From Solea solea (lineage: Eukaryota > Chordata > Actinopteri > Pleuronectiformes > Soleidae): a stretch of DNA of 64,000 nucleotides. The notes beneath the pieces were generated by a model. It was not told the DNA's origin, did not search any database, and worked only from the letters and a program-made list of their open reading frames with translations. The position numbers and the translations under genes are program-made. The first letter of the stretch is position 1. Every line of letters begins with the position of its first letter. Shown here piece after piece: positions 1 through 11,799 of the stretch. The stretch is taken from positions 13,660,961 to 13,724,960 of the forward strand of contig NC_081149.1 in NCBI RefSeq assembly GCF_958295425.1, written 5' to 3'.

Positions 1-62
1 GAACGGTTGATGGTGGTGGTTTCTATTAAAATTCTTTAGAGGTCAGGAAAAAGCTGGCATAC

Positions 63-239
63 CTGATGACGCCCCTCTTAGGAGGCTTTTGTGGACCCTT
101 GCACGGGGATAAAGGACCTGTGCCTCTGAGGGGAGCTTTGCTTTCCATCTTCATTTCAGGTTTGGCCACATCCAGATTCATTTTACAGTCCTTTAAGCTA
201 CAATGGGATATTCAGAGTGACTTAATTGACTTTTGGTCA
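63..239 (-). CDS. pde6g: First coding exon of a PDE6G-like gene (rod/cone cGMP phosphodiesterase gamma subunit), partial
   Basis: On the minus strand a TTTTCAG acceptor (240-241) opens an exon. It has stops in its 5' part, then an ATG at 181-179 and 39 codons up to an AG|GTATG donor at 62-61. The peptide begins MNLD, has K7 and E9, and carries GPLSPCKGP followed by KPPKRGV. PDE6 gamma subunits begin MNLE, have GPVTPRKGP, and later KPPKKGV. These subunits inhibit photoreceptor PDE6 until transducin removes them. Human PDE6G lies beside OXLD1 and CCDC137, and ccdc137 follows here, so synteny agrees. Compared with the family as I recall it, about 12 residues between KGP and KPPK are missing from the usually very conserved polycationic segment. 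It could be a divergent paralogue, a pseudogene exon or a chance match. The remaining exons are outside the window. Confidence 0.5.
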
Positions 240-1822
240 CTGAAAAGCAATAAATAAAGTCAATTTTCACAATAATTTGGCAACCTATTGTAATCTTTAT
301 TCAAACATTTCTAAACAAGTTAACATCTTAATAATTCTACAGAGCAGAGTCTGCTGTAATCTCATGCTCCCGTCACTAATGAAACAGCTGATGCCTCTAA
401 GCCATACAGTGTCTCCATAATCAGAACACTGTGAAGACACAGGTGGTGAATCTGCATTTTGCCCCAACACAACAAGACAATACATTGTTATTTACATGAT
501 CACATTTTCTGCAAGTGGGAGTTTTGGAAGTCAACTTTACCAAAACCTTCGCCATCATCCCAATGTATGTGTACAGAGTGGAGCGCAATAAAATAACCAT
601 TCATAATCAAAAATAGGAACAAAAATAATTGAACTACATGCTAACATTAAAATGTGTTATGCCACAGTCTAAAGTAACCACTTTATAGATAAGGTGAGCA
701 CTTTCTTCTTTGCACTCACATTGCACTCACCACCTGTGTTGCCGTATGTCAGCTGGTAGTGTTGTAGAGATGTGGGCTGCTGTTCAGGGGTGCCCTCTTA
801 TATATGCCACAGAATGAGAAGATTATGACTCTACCAACCAACAAAATGCAGGCTCCTCGTCACATGTTTACACGCGCATATGTCTTTCACATTCACGTGG
901 AGCTGCACATGCAGTTCTGGCTGACAGGCAGCTGAGGGGATATTCATTTCCTGATGTTCAACAGACACATGACAGCAAAGACAAATGCTGTGGATTTTAG
1001 AACAACAGTGAGCACATGTAATTTGCACAGTTCCACAACCTGGTCCGGAGGCACACACACACACGTGACATACAAAGGACATGCAACGTGACACACAAAT
1101 ATATACATATATACATATACATTTGTTGAACTTATTTATTTTATGTATTTATTCGTGTTTTCGTTTTTTAGGTATTTATCACTATCTTTTTTTCCACCTG
1201 GGTAGTTTTCATTCCCTGTATTTTTTATGTTTAGAGCAGTTCTTGGTGCACCTTGCATTGTGTTTTTAATTTGAATATTGAACGTTCTTTCCCATATGCC
1301 ATGTAACGTTTCCTCATGCTCTCGGTGAATGGTTGTGGGTGTGTGTGGGGCGGTGAAAGTGTGGAAACTGAAGGGGTTAAATAAAGTTATCTGTATCCAC
1401 AGCAAAGTCTATGAACTACACTCCCATCTAGCGGTGGAAACTGAAAACAGCAACTGTTAGGTTTAGCAAATCAGGGTGGCCTCCTGAGCAAAGATCGTGT
1501 ACTGTTTTAAATGTATCACTCCACTCAGAATTCGTCCTCCTTTTAGATTGCAATCCATTCTGTATTTTACATGGTGTACTCTTTGCAACACTCGTTAAAC
1601 CACTACAAGATATAATCCCCGTCCTTAAACCTCGACATAAGAGACGCCAACTTTACGTCTACGTTGTTCCCGACAAGTTGACAGAGTGAGACATCTTCAT
1701 TTCCTTCATTCCTTGCTCCCTCTTTGTCTAAGGTGAAGGTTCAGAGTTGAAAGGGCTGACACGACGCTCGCCGCACATGTGTTGTTGTTTTGTCTGAATG
1801 TATTCATACAAATTTAACTAAC
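240..1822. other. Intergenic region between the pde6g-like exon and ccdc137
   Basis: AT-rich sequence with short low-complexity tracts: a CA run near 1051-1063 and a TATACA-type run near 1097-1120. The last 400 bases before the ccdc137 ATG probably hold its promoter and 5' UTR. A sequence at 1415-1432, ACTACACTCCCATCTAGC, resembles the ZNF143/Staf promoter motif ACTACAATTCCCAGCATGC in its first half only. I see no convincing coding sequence here. Confidence 0.4.
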
Positions 1823-3823
1823 ATGGGGAAGAATACGAAGAAAGCCAACGAGCCAGTTAAACGAGGGGGCAAGTCTAAACAGCACGCGAGGTAACATAAG
1901 AAAGCTAACTGTATAAAAGGCAAAGGAGTAAGTGCTAGCTAGCTGTTATTAGCGCCATAAGCTAGCTGCTAACCAAAGTGAAATGTTAAACTCATATTTT
2001 AGAGATGACATTAGCCTGCAGTTAACTTCTTTTGCTGCTTTTTTTGTTTTGTTTATTTAAATGTATGTATCCGGACTATTTATTTTGTATCTTACAATAA
2101 TTGGCATCCACAATATTGTAATTGTTACCAACTTTAGCTTTAACTTGTCCTTATCTCACTTCATTTTATGTATGAATTGCAGCGATAAGACGCTCAAGCG
2201 CGATGGCAAACCAAAGAAAGCCAAAGAAATGGACCATCTTAAACACATCCCGTTCAGGCTGCGCGAGATAATCAAGAGCAAGGATCAAATGAAAACGGGA
2301 TCCATAAAATCTAAAAAGCTAAAAGAGGGTAAGTTTAAAAAAAAAAAAAAAACGAGCAAAACTGTGCTCTTCAGTCAAGACTTTGTTGTATAGATTTTAA
2401 GAAAGTTGTTTTCTGTCTCCCTCAGCCATCTCATCCAAAGGCAAACCAGAAGAGTCAGAGGATGGAGACATCCCTGTGCCACATTTCAAGAGGGGAAAGC
2501 ATGAAAGTGAGAAGGCATATCTGCGGCGCATGGACAATGCAGCCAAACATGTGCTGTTTCTTACTAAGAACCAGGTAGACCGAAAGCCTGAGCTGGATGA
2601 AGACCAACAGGAGAGGCCTGTCGACAAGGGCAAGTCTGCGAAAAAGAAGGAGTGAGTACCAACTGAATCCAAATCAGCAACCAAATGCCATGGGGACAAC
2701 TGAGAGATGAAAAAAATGTTCTGCTTTTATGCAATGTGTGGTCTCTGGTTCTAATAACGTCAACTCAAAATCATGTTATCATACTTGTCTTGGATTCTAA
2801 AAGTCTAATGTCTTCTCACAGGCATGATAAAGGGAGGCTACAGAGGCTACAGCTGAAAAAATTGAGCAGAAAAGAGGACATGATGGAAAAGGAGATGTTT
2901 GTAGGTAGGTAATTGATGCTCATGGATAATCATTGTGATTGTTTGCAGTTTTGTACAGTTATTTATTAATTTTTGGATTTGGCATTGTAGTTGACTGATC
3001 ACAAAAAAATTCAGATACCAGCCAAATGTATATTCTTTTAAGCTCAGAAAGTACATTGTCCCAAATCTTTTGTTTCTATTGTTTGTGTTGATTTGAGTCA
3101 CCTGTGTCTCTCACTGTCTTAGTTGACAGAAGGCTGCAGCAACTATTGCTCTGTGTGATAAGATTCTTGGATTTCTTTAATTTCTTAATTATTTGTGGAT
3201 CATCCTAGAAGTAAAATTATTACTATTTCTGGTCCAGGGTTATTTAAATTGGAATATTATTTGACTCTGTGAAGTATGGGGATATTATAGGAATAAATAT
3301 TGAATAGTAGATTAAGATTTATCAGGTCTATATGTCTGTATTTAATGCTTAGCAGGTGTAATGAGTTGTATTTTTTCCACCTTATTATACAGCACTAAAC
3401 CTGCTACAGTTAACATTTCTTGTGTAAACATATGCTGGTTTTAATGTTTAGATCATGTTCCATTTGGGGAAGTTTCCATGGCCCCTCCGTCTTTGAACAT
3501 CAAACCTAAGAAAGCTCAGGTCACATCAAAGGTAACTGCTTTGTTGATTTACCACTATATCACAGTAATTTGGCTAAGTGGCTAACTGTAACTTGTTCTA
3601 CTCTGCCTCTGTTTGCCAGAATTCTACAAAGGGACTGCTTCTCAACTCTCTCCTAGGCAACGCAGTAGTATCCACAGCTAAGCCCTCTATGGCCAGACAG
3701 AGAATCATGGAGGAGGAGAGGGAGCGAGCAGTGGAGGCCTACCGTCATTTGAAGAAACAGAAACAGCAGCAGCATGTGGACATGATTGCCAGACAGGCTG
3801 TAAAACAAAAACATAAAACCTAG
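1823..3823 (+). CDS. ccdc137: Coiled-coil domain-containing protein 137
   Basis: Six exons with good splice sites and matching phases: 1823-1890, 2183-2328, 2426-2651, 2822-2904, 3452-3531, 3620-3823, giving 268 residues (human CCDC137 is 289). The protein begins MGKNTKKANE and is very basic. It contains the conserved stretch HLKHIPFRLREIIKSK, then KRGKHESEKAYLRRMDNAAKHV, and a charged C-terminal helix (ARQRIMEEERERAVEAYRHL) ending in a Lys-rich tail. CCDC137, also called RaRF, is a nucleolar or chromosome-periphery protein reported to sequester retinoic acid receptor. The sequence fits nuclear/nucleolar targeting and a coiled coil but no enzymatic role. The start is fixed by the first ATG in exon 1, which matches the family N-terminus. 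It runs towards gprc5c, tail to tail. Confidence 0.93.
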
Positions 3824-4165
3824 AGAACCGCCTGTGATGAATCACATCAGTTTATTTGGGGAATATGATTCCTTAACTACAGTGAGAGTAACTGCACTGA
3901 ACAGAGATGTTCAGAAACTGAGACCGATTGTAAGATCAGCAGACTCTGGGTGCTATATGCCAGACGGTTACTGTTATTTACCACAGTGAAGCTAACCATC
4001 AGGGAATGAAGCAAACATTTGCATCCACAGGCCACAGTTGAGGTAAGTTAAACCTCCCCCACTTAAATGATCACAGTTCAACAGAGGATTGGACATTATA
4101 ATGATTTTGTGTAGCTCATCACCATTCTGTGAAGTACATAATAATTAGTGTTGTGATATTTGGAC

Positions 4166-4171
4166 AATAAA
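4166..4171 (+). promoter_or_regulatory. ccdc137: ccdc137 polyadenylation signal
   Basis: Canonical AATAAA about 340 bases after the ccdc137 stop codon, in the expected orientation. It is the first clear one downstream. Confidence 0.6.
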
Positions 4172-6424
4172 ATTTATAAAGGCTATCAAGGAATATTCTG
4201 TATCAATCCCTGATTGTTTTCTGTAGTGCCACTAGATGGCAGTGCTTCTCTTGTGAACGTGAGTTGGTTCCACATGGGAGGTTGAGGCAACATAACATAG
4301 AAATGTATTTTTTGGTTGTATACCATTTCATCTTTCACATGTAGGTTTAAAGATATGTTATGTTGTGTCCTGCAATAGGTCAGAGCAGAATTAAGTGCGG
4401 TTTATACAAGTAAAATAAAAACAAAGAAATTAAAGTAATAAATCAATTTGTACTAAATCACATAACTGCTCTGAAGCTTTTGAGCATATTAGCAGCTGGA
4501 AATTGACATTTTTTCTCCCCTGAGCAATAAAAGGGTTTGTCACAGAGTAATACTTTTAGAGTCTTTGTAACTTGTTAATCCTCAGCTGCCAGAAGAACAG
4601 TTTTACCACCAAGTCCATATACAACTTTGAATAACACATTACTTGTTTATTCAGCTTTCCCCATACACTTTGAATAAGCTTGCTGTTGATAGGCTCTATG
4701 CAAATACATTGCATGCCTGTCTTTTTTGGGGGGAACAGAATGTAAAAAAAAAACAAAACAAACAAAGAATGAATGAATGAATGAATGCATTGTTCTATTT
4801 GTACCTCGCTGAGAGCCTGAACCACTGGATAAATAAATAACATTAGCCCTTTTAAATGTGAACGACTTATTAGAGCCACCGCTGTTGACATTAGTAATGC
4901 TTAAAAGGTTTACCTTCATGAACTAGGTCTTTTAAATATTGGGCCTGTGGGGCAAACTACAAAGTCAGATCTTTGTCTAAGTGATCTTTCAAAAGGTTTT
5001 AAAGCATCCCAGATCAAAAGGCAAACATTACAATTGTTACAATAGTGACCAATGAATAATATCACCAGATGGCATTATCTAGTAGTAGTATGAAATAAAT
5101 GCCATCTGGACTGTGGGCTCAGTTATTTCTGTTTGTTCACCTTGAGCAGTGAGTTGTTCCTCGTCTGTGTTTGTCCTCTGAGGGTTGTCACAGTGACAAG
5201 AAAATGCAATAAGTGGGGACAGCTGCCTGTGATTGGTAGTGCTGCTGAATCTCTTGAGCCGAGCCCAACCACCACTGGTCATGAAACCAGCCGTGTCCAT
5301 GTGCACAAGACAGCTATTCATAATATCAGGGGATTTACGGTCCTTGCCTGTCATGGAAAGAAGATCACTGATTAGGAAGTAATGTCTAATAGACTTTAGA
5401 TGAAGTCACTGATGGGGATTCATGTGTTTGTATTGTGGGACCCTGCACACAGTAACTGACATGTCAATATACATGTTAATGTTAGAAAGGCGAAAATTAT
5501 TGGGATAGAGTTTCCCTGTTGACGAGCAACACTGCTTATGTGCTTTTTTAAATATTATTTTTGCAGCTTTATGCATCAAACTCCATGTCTGATATATGCT
5601 GGGGTTTAACGGATGCCGTTGTACATTTCTGATCCGTCGGATTTCTAGTTGTTCATAGCTGCTGACGGTACAGGATGAGGGAGTCGCTGGGACTGAGCCT
5701 ACTCAGCCTGCTGCTAGGCAGCCACAGCTCACACTAGTTTCTGTGTGTGTGATGACAGATCATTACCCAGGCTTTTTTTTTTTGTCTAAAACAGTTAATT
5801 TTCACCGTTTCATTTTTGAACACTCGCATTCAGTCAGTATGTGGATGAGTGTCTGTTTTTGTGGGCACAGTGTTGATTTACTGTCCGTTCTGATTTGCAG
5901 CAAACTTGCATGCTGCGATCGATTCTGGCAGCCTCTTACTGCTGCTACTGGCAGACTATGAGGTTTTTTATTACATTCTCCATTAAATAACTTTGAAAAT
6001 ACGCCAAACTCAACATGACTGCACTTGGCTCTACTCAGATTATTGATTGGATTAGGCATAATGTGCCACCTCAAATAGTTGAGAATATAACTATACTTCA
6101 TGTCGATCCCTACAAGCCTGCCGTGCTAAAATATGTAAATATTTGGTGTTTGTTTGCAGTGTGGATGGTTATCATTCAGTACCTGGTACCTTCCTGACTG
6201 CCTCCTTATGAGCTGTTGAACAACCCATGCATCCAACAGCTTCACAGGTTGTCATTAAACTTTATAGCTTTAATATACACATACAATGTAATCTTTTTAA
6301 TAAATCAAAGACACTACAAGTCCAGTCAATTCACACAAGACCCAATGTAATAGCAATAACAGGAAAGTCACAGTCAGCAAATTGTAACAAAACCATATCC
6401 AATGTTATAACAACGCAGCTTTTG
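4172..6424. other. Intergenic region between ccdc137 and gprc5c (convergent)
   Basis: No supported gene. It contains a short GAAT-type tetranucleotide run near 4767-4788 and AT-rich sequence. The right-hand part may include the gprc5c 3' UTR. Open frames here have no recognisable homology and lack splice logic. Confidence 0.4.
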
Positions 6425-8882
6425 TCAATGATAGATGCCAACTTTAGACCGCACACAACAGTCGACAGTCTTCTGAACTTTAGCTTCATCCTGATGAAAG
6501 ACAAAGTCTTTGCTTTCCCACAGAGACGCATACATGTGTTTCGCTTGGATCACGGTGTTTTCATGTGAGCCCTGTGAGTGAGGCAACAGGAGAGCAAAAC
6601 TGCTGATCAGTTGACAGAAGAAGCTGTAATTTACAGGTGTACTTGTCAGAAAGGAAATAAAATGGAGTAACAAAGTCCGCTAATTCACTACTCTTGTAGT
6701 TATGACTCTGAGCTTCTCTACATACAAAACAATCTGTGCACAAACTGAGAAAATAAAGTGGGATACAATGATGACGTCTTTGAGAGAAGCTAGGTTATCT
6801 CGTGGGGTAACGACCACGTGTTACTAAAGCATCTTCCTAAGGAATTAAAAAAGATGATACATTTGTTATTAAGAGCTGTGGTTCGCTATAACGAACTCTT
6901 GGTAGAGATTAGTTCATAGCTGTAACAACCGAGTGCTTTGAGCTCATGACGGTCTCCCCGTTTCTGCCCTCAAGAGGGCAAGGAGTTGGCAGCATGAGGC
7001 AGGGAGCTGCTACTTCCTGGACTCAAAGAGGGGGATGCTGCTCGAGCGATCATTGCTTCTTGCTCCGTCTATAAAAACATGCAAGGAATTGATTACTTAA
7101 GACGTGATGACAAGAAGAAAGATTATGCTGTAAACTGTTATTATTATGTCATTCACGCAGGTACTGTAAACACTCTCACCTTTGACAGATTCTTGGCAAT
7201 CAGTGCTATTTCAGTGGGCTGGTACACACAACTTCGTACCATACCATTGTAAGCCCCATATGGAGACACAGGCTTTGTGGGTACTGTCAAAGAAAAAGAG
7301 AGAAGATGATGTGAAGACGTGATCTTTGTTCGGTTCATTATATCATACGCATGTTTTTTTTGTGTTTTTTTAAATGTGTAAATGAGTGTTCAAAAACAAC
7401 GCCAAAAAACAGAAACACTGATTTTTTTTGATTAACTTAACTGTCCTCAAAGGTTTGTTCATTAAGTTTGTTTCGTCATGCTGCTGAATATTCAATGGGC
7501 TATAATTTGTTGTTTTTTTGTTCTTGAGCAAAGTTTAATCTTGCAGTTGTTGGACACTTTTTGGCTCTGAAGTTGTTGACTGACGTCATGTAATTTCCTT
7601 CACACTGACCGTCATTTTCGAAACTGAGAGGACTGTGGTGTTTATTGGGTATTTTATAACTGTGTCCGTACAGTGAGCTTTAATTAGAAGTTACAAGTTT
7701 CAAAGGTCCAGTGTGTAACATTTAGCAGATTTCGCTTGTTTTTGAATATGCATTTTTTTTCTGCCGTTTAGACAAGTGCCTTGCTTATGGAGGCTGCTAA
7801 CTTGCACTGCCATTGTTTTCTACAGAAAAACGTAAGGTTACCTAATTTTCTTTTATGCACTTGGGAAAGAGAGGGGTCTGTAGTTTGAATATACGTCATG
7901 CCGTACCTGTTGGAGGCTCGTCCATAGAGAAAGCTTTATTATCCAGGTACACGTTCTGGTGGCGTGTCTCCGGCTCTTTAAGAATGTTGTCACAAACCAG
8001 GCTCCTGGCAGGGTAGACGTGTTCTCCGTCATGGAGCTCCTCCTTGTCAGGGTCTTGCTGTGTCAGTAAGCACATTTCTGGGATAGTGTAGAGGAAGAGG
8101 AACACCCAGGCATTTGACACCACAGCAATAGCCAGTGTGGGATCATCCCAGCTAGGGTTCCCGGCCAGTGTGTTCCCGGCAATGTACATGATAATCCAGG
8201 CTACCCAGATAGCTATGGAGAGGAGGCCTGTGACCAGGATGAAAGCACCGTCTCTGCGCAAGTTCTTATGCTTGTGTACCAGTGGGGGCACACCCATCAC
8301 CACCACAGCTAGCAGCAGAACCATTACATAAATGAGTGCAATCACAAAGTCCTGGTTGGCAATGCTGCAAGACAAGTTGGGGGCAATGACACCTCCGGTC
8401 GGCCTGACCTCAGTGATAATAAGCCACTCAGTGTTGATGATCACCTCAACCAGCCACAAACCCAGCGCTCCCAGGCAGAAAATCCAACTCCTGGGTGCCC
8501 GGCACCTCCGCTGCAGCAGAGCAAGCCACAGGCCGTGCATTGCCAGGCAGGCGAAACATCCTGCAAACAGTACTCCAAACAGGAACCTGCGTGCAGCACA
8601 GGTGGTAGAGTACGGGCCCACATTGAAGGCAAATGTGAGCCCAAAGAGCCCCAGAGTGAAGACAAGGATGCCAGACTGCAGCACCACCGTACCCTTTCTA
8701 TTTGTGTCCGTCACCAGCGGCAAGCAGGCCATAAGGATGATGAAAAGGACAAAGCAGGCCCCCACGCCAGCAGCAGCGATGGCCTCCACCACGATCCCCC
8801 ACACTTTGGTCAGGTCACACAGGTTGTAATATATGGAGTTGATGTTGGAACCACATCCCTTTGGAGCGCTGGTCAGGTTCAT
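6425..8882 (-). CDS. gprc5c: G-protein coupled receptor family C group 5 member C
   Basis: Main exon 8882-7907 (976 nt) starts at ATG and ends AG|GTACGG. The second exon, 7283-7180, is well supported. A third, terminal exon, 6571-6425, is tentative but has a strong pyrimidine-rich acceptor and keeps frame, for a total of 408 residues (human about 441). The main exon holds seven hydrophobic segments and the family signature VEVIINTEWLIIT. It also has the extracellular YYNLCD and the cytoplasmic motif NKAFSMDEP. Exon 2 reads KPVSPYGAYN then VYQPTEIAL, which matches the GPRC5C tail and separates it from GPRC5B. GPRC5C is a retinoic-acid-inducible orphan plasma-membrane receptor. An in-frame stop lies just upstream of the chosen ATG, so an N-terminal signal peptide, present in human, is not encoded here in the same exon. 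The terminal exon lacks the usual NPYVWD-type end. Confidence 0.88.
7704..7840. repeat. Fragment of an abundant fish DNA-transposon-like repeat
   Basis: The sequence AAAGGTCCAGTGTGTAACAT near 7703 is the reverse complement, with one mismatch, of ATGTTACATACTGGACCTTT at about 17459-17478. This is a terminal-repeat motif that I recognise as common in teleost introns. It lies between gprc5c coding exons 1 and 2. The far boundary is uncertain. Confidence 0.45.
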
Positions 8883-9153
8883 GACTTAACCGTAGATTTC
8901 CCTTTTTGGGGGGTGAGGAGGAATATTTGCACAGTTTATTATTTGCATTTTTTGGATTTTAAAATAGAAATGTACACACTTTTCATGCACCTGAAAACAA
9001 AAACAAAAACAAAAAACGCCCAAAGCAGGTTATTATGACTATGTCACAACACAGTGAACAAACAATACCATCCACAAACAAACTGCTCTCAGTTATTTGA
9101 AGTATTGTGTGTGCTAAACGAGGGCCCGTTCTTGAATCCAAGAGAACTTAAAG

Positions 9154-9630
9154 CAGGCGTCTCAAGCTGGCGGCCCGGGGGCCACATGTGGCCCTCCAAT
9201 CGATTTCATGTGGCCCTCCAAACAATATCAAGTTGTAACGAGTCATTTCTATATGCTTTTATTTTTAAATTAATAGATGAATTTTGCATCATAAATATGT
9301 TTTTTTTATTGTTGCATATTAAAACAACCACTTATATTTTGAAATTATCCAATCCAATCCAACTTTATTTGTAAAGCCCAAAACAAACACAGTGGAACAA
9401 AGTGCTGTACAGAATAATGGATAAAAGACAGAAAAGCTCAAACGAGGCAAGAGTACATATAAAAAAGGAATTAATACGGCATATTGATATGGAATTTTGA
9501 GCTCATAACGTTCACCGCAACTGTTGTTTTTCCCAAAAAAGTTGGGCTTTTTTTTTTTTACTTGACTGGCCCCCGACTGACCAGACGAGACAGTCAGTGG
9601 CCCACAGGTCATTTGAGTTTGAGATCCCTG
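9154..9630. mobile_element. Non-autonomous hAT-like transposon with 8-bp target duplication
   Basis: The left end CAGGCGTCTCAAGCTGG and the inverted right end (reading CAGGGATCTCAAACT from the other side) form imperfect terminal repeats. They are flanked by a perfect 8-bp duplication, ACTTAAAG, at 9146-9153 and 9631-9638. The ends carry the typical GGCCC-rich sequence (GGGGGCCACATGTGGCCC). The interior at about 9348-9440 looks like a different repeat (AATCCAACTTTATTTGTAAAG), suggesting a nested insertion. No transposase is encoded. An 8-bp duplication is the hAT hallmark. It sits in the probable first intron of gprc5c. Confidence 0.75.
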
Positions 9631-9793
9631 ACTTAAAGCTTTAAGTCTCCTCTGCTTTTCATTATGTCTCTGTGGTGGAACTGACTCATAGATCAGACAC
9701 TGTGTGGTTATGCTGCACCATTTAATTTACAGAGACATCACTTTTATCATGAGACACCATCAACTGCCCCTGGGTGGGCTATCAATCGGTTTA

Positions 9794-9864
<71 letters not shown>

Positions 9865-9865
9865 T
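9794..9865. repeat. (ATT)n followed by (AAT)n, a palindromic microsatellite
   Basis: About 13 ATT units run directly into about 10 AAT units. Because AAT is the complement of ATT, the two halves form one long inverted repeat able to extrude a hairpin. Located in the probable gprc5c intron 1. Confidence 0.9.
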
Positions 9866-10087
9866 ATATTAATTAGAAGAATAAGAAAAAGTAAATCTTA
9901 TTTACAATCCCTTTTACCTTGACATTAGCTTAAATAACTCATTGTAAATGGAAATATCACTGCGTCTTGAATTGAATAAAGCATTGATAAACTATAAAGT
10001 GAAATTGCACAATTAAGCATAGCGCAAAACACTCTGAACGTATGAAAGGAATTACAGTTATAGTTTAACGACAGGGCTTTTTCTTAC

Positions 10088-10200
10088 CTGGACTGAGCTC
10101 CAGCAGGTGTTTTACTCCAGTAGATTATCCGAAATTATCTTTTTCTTTATTCCTTTTTCTTCTTCTTCTTGCTCCTGAGAAATTATAAAACAATGTCGGT
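10088..10200 (-). other. gprc5c: Probable 5' non-coding exon of gprc5c
   Basis: On the minus strand a sequence ending CTCAGTCCAG|GTAAGAAA forms a strong splice donor at 10087-10086, about 1.2 kb upstream of the gprc5c start codon. A pyrimidine stretch upstream of the ATG (about 8905-8930) could serve the acceptor. The 5' boundary and transcription start cannot be fixed from sequence, so the right end is nominal. Confidence 0.4.
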
Positions 10201-11330
10201 GCGTTCAAGGACCTTCCTAATGTAATCACTGTTCTTTTTTCCCCCCGCTTCCAGTCACGCATCTACCCACTTTCTCGCTTAACATAATTAACATATTGTA
10301 ATCAACTTACTGACAGTCGAGTGTAGGTATTGTAACAGCCAGTCCGCTATGTTTTTTCTATTTTTTTGTTATATATTATTAAGTTTCCTCTAAATCTTTA
10401 TAACGTACTTGTTCTCCAGAGTTGCGTCAAACTTCTTCCTTCATCAGCCTGTGTGGCGTTTGCAGCTTTGCATATTGTGTGAGATTAGCACCTAGCTGCC
10501 CTACTTATTTGTTTTAGGCGATTTCCATACAAACAAAAGCACCACTCACCTCTCCACTGTCACTTCCACTTGTTAGGAGGCTGTGTCACCTGCGCTGAGC
10601 GTTGTCACCAGTGATGACTGATGATTAATGGTCCTCTCACAGGTTGATTGGATCAGTTTCATGATTTCATTGTGAAATGATCAGCTGCTGCTGCTGCTGC
10701 TCACAAAGCAGCTTACACCATATGAGTTGGCCTACTTTAAAGGTTTTATGGGGATAAAAAAACAAAAACAGTGCCCTGTAAACAGTGACATTGTACAACA
10801 ATTCAAATCTATTTCACAGTATTAAAACGCTCTCAATGTATGCGTTACAACAATATGTGACTTATGTGTGCCTCACATTAGAAAATAATATGTGTACTGC
10901 AGCTGGTGCAGTCGTCAAAGGAGCAGACTGTGTTTGCAGAGCCACCTGGTGGAAAACATTGTTATAGGTCTTCACCCTGGTTTTTAAACTGGGATTACAT
11001 AACGACATAGGGCTTAATATTGATATTTGTGGAGGTCAAGCATTGACTAAAGCCATTGATTTTTAAGCTTTTAAAAGAAAGCCGTGGCTCTCCTACATCT
11101 GAAGCGTGCTTAAATAACTGGCGTAAATATCAAAATCAATGAAAACGTTGTGTTTTTTGCATTATAAAGTGGTCGTGGACATGAAGAATTGTGAAGCATA
11201 TGCAGTATTTGCTGTCAAGTTATATATCAGACTAGAATAGTTTCATTTTAAGTAAAAATAACAAGTTGTAAAATTGTCAGATAGAGTTTATGGATAGAGA
11301 GTTTAGTTTTATTGTTGGTGGAGGGGGAGC
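10201..11330. other. Intergenic region between gprc5c and btbd17 (divergent), left part
   Basis: Probably includes the gprc5c promoter. A short CTG run (about 10684-10702) is present. No supported coding sequence. Confidence 0.35.
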
Positions 11331-11334
11331 TGTA

Positions 11335-11520
11335 CTAGGATGTAATGTTGAAAGTGAGGATGGATGCAATGAGTGAAGTGGAATCCAGAGTTGAAATGTG
11401 TGCGCTGACATTAAAAGTCCTCAGTTTCCTCAGCAGGTGGAGGCGTTGTTGTGCTTTCCTAAAAACAGATTCAACATGTTGTGTAAAAGACAGGGTGGAG
11501 TCAATCTCGATGCCCATGGT
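11335..11520 (-). mobile_element. Decayed LINE reverse-transcriptase fragment
   Basis: The minus strand reads MGIEIDSTLSFTQHVESVFR followed by KAQQRLHLLRKLRTFNV. This matches the C-terminal end of L2/Rex-type fish LINE reverse transcriptases (LGV.ID..LSF..HV...KKAQQRL..LRKL). It is a fragment only, without the catalytic core. Confidence 0.7.
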
Positions 11521-11526
11521 GCTTGA

Positions 11527-11780
11527 TAACAATATAATAAACCTCATAAACTTCAGCTGGTTCAGAACTCAGCCACTCATATCATCACCACTAGAACCCC
11601 CGTCCTTGAACAACTTCACTGGCTCCACATCCGTTTCCGCATTGAATTCCAAATTTTTCTATTAACATTCATATCCTCCATATCTCACCGACCTGCTCCA
11701 CACTAACACACCTTCCTGCATTCTCTGTTGCTCCTCAGCCTCCCTCCTCTCCATAGCACCTGCCCGCCTGTCCACAATGG
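11527..11780 (+). mobile_element. Second decayed LINE fragment, opposite orientation
   Basis: Read on the plus strand after one frame shift, it gives LQLVQNSATHIITTRTPVLE followed by QLHWLHIRFRIEFQIFLLTF. This is the familiar QNSAARLI...VL..LHWLPI..RI.FKILLLTFK block near the end of fish LINE ORF2. It is broken by stops and abuts the inverted fragment on its left, so the two probably come from separate insertions or an inversion. Confidence 0.65.
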
Positions 11781-11799
11781 GAGAGTGAGAGTCAATGGT

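Noticed and set aside
8332..9038. Plus-strand open frames of 165 and 167 residues
   Set aside because: Both lie antisense to the gprc5c main exon and encode nothing recognisable.
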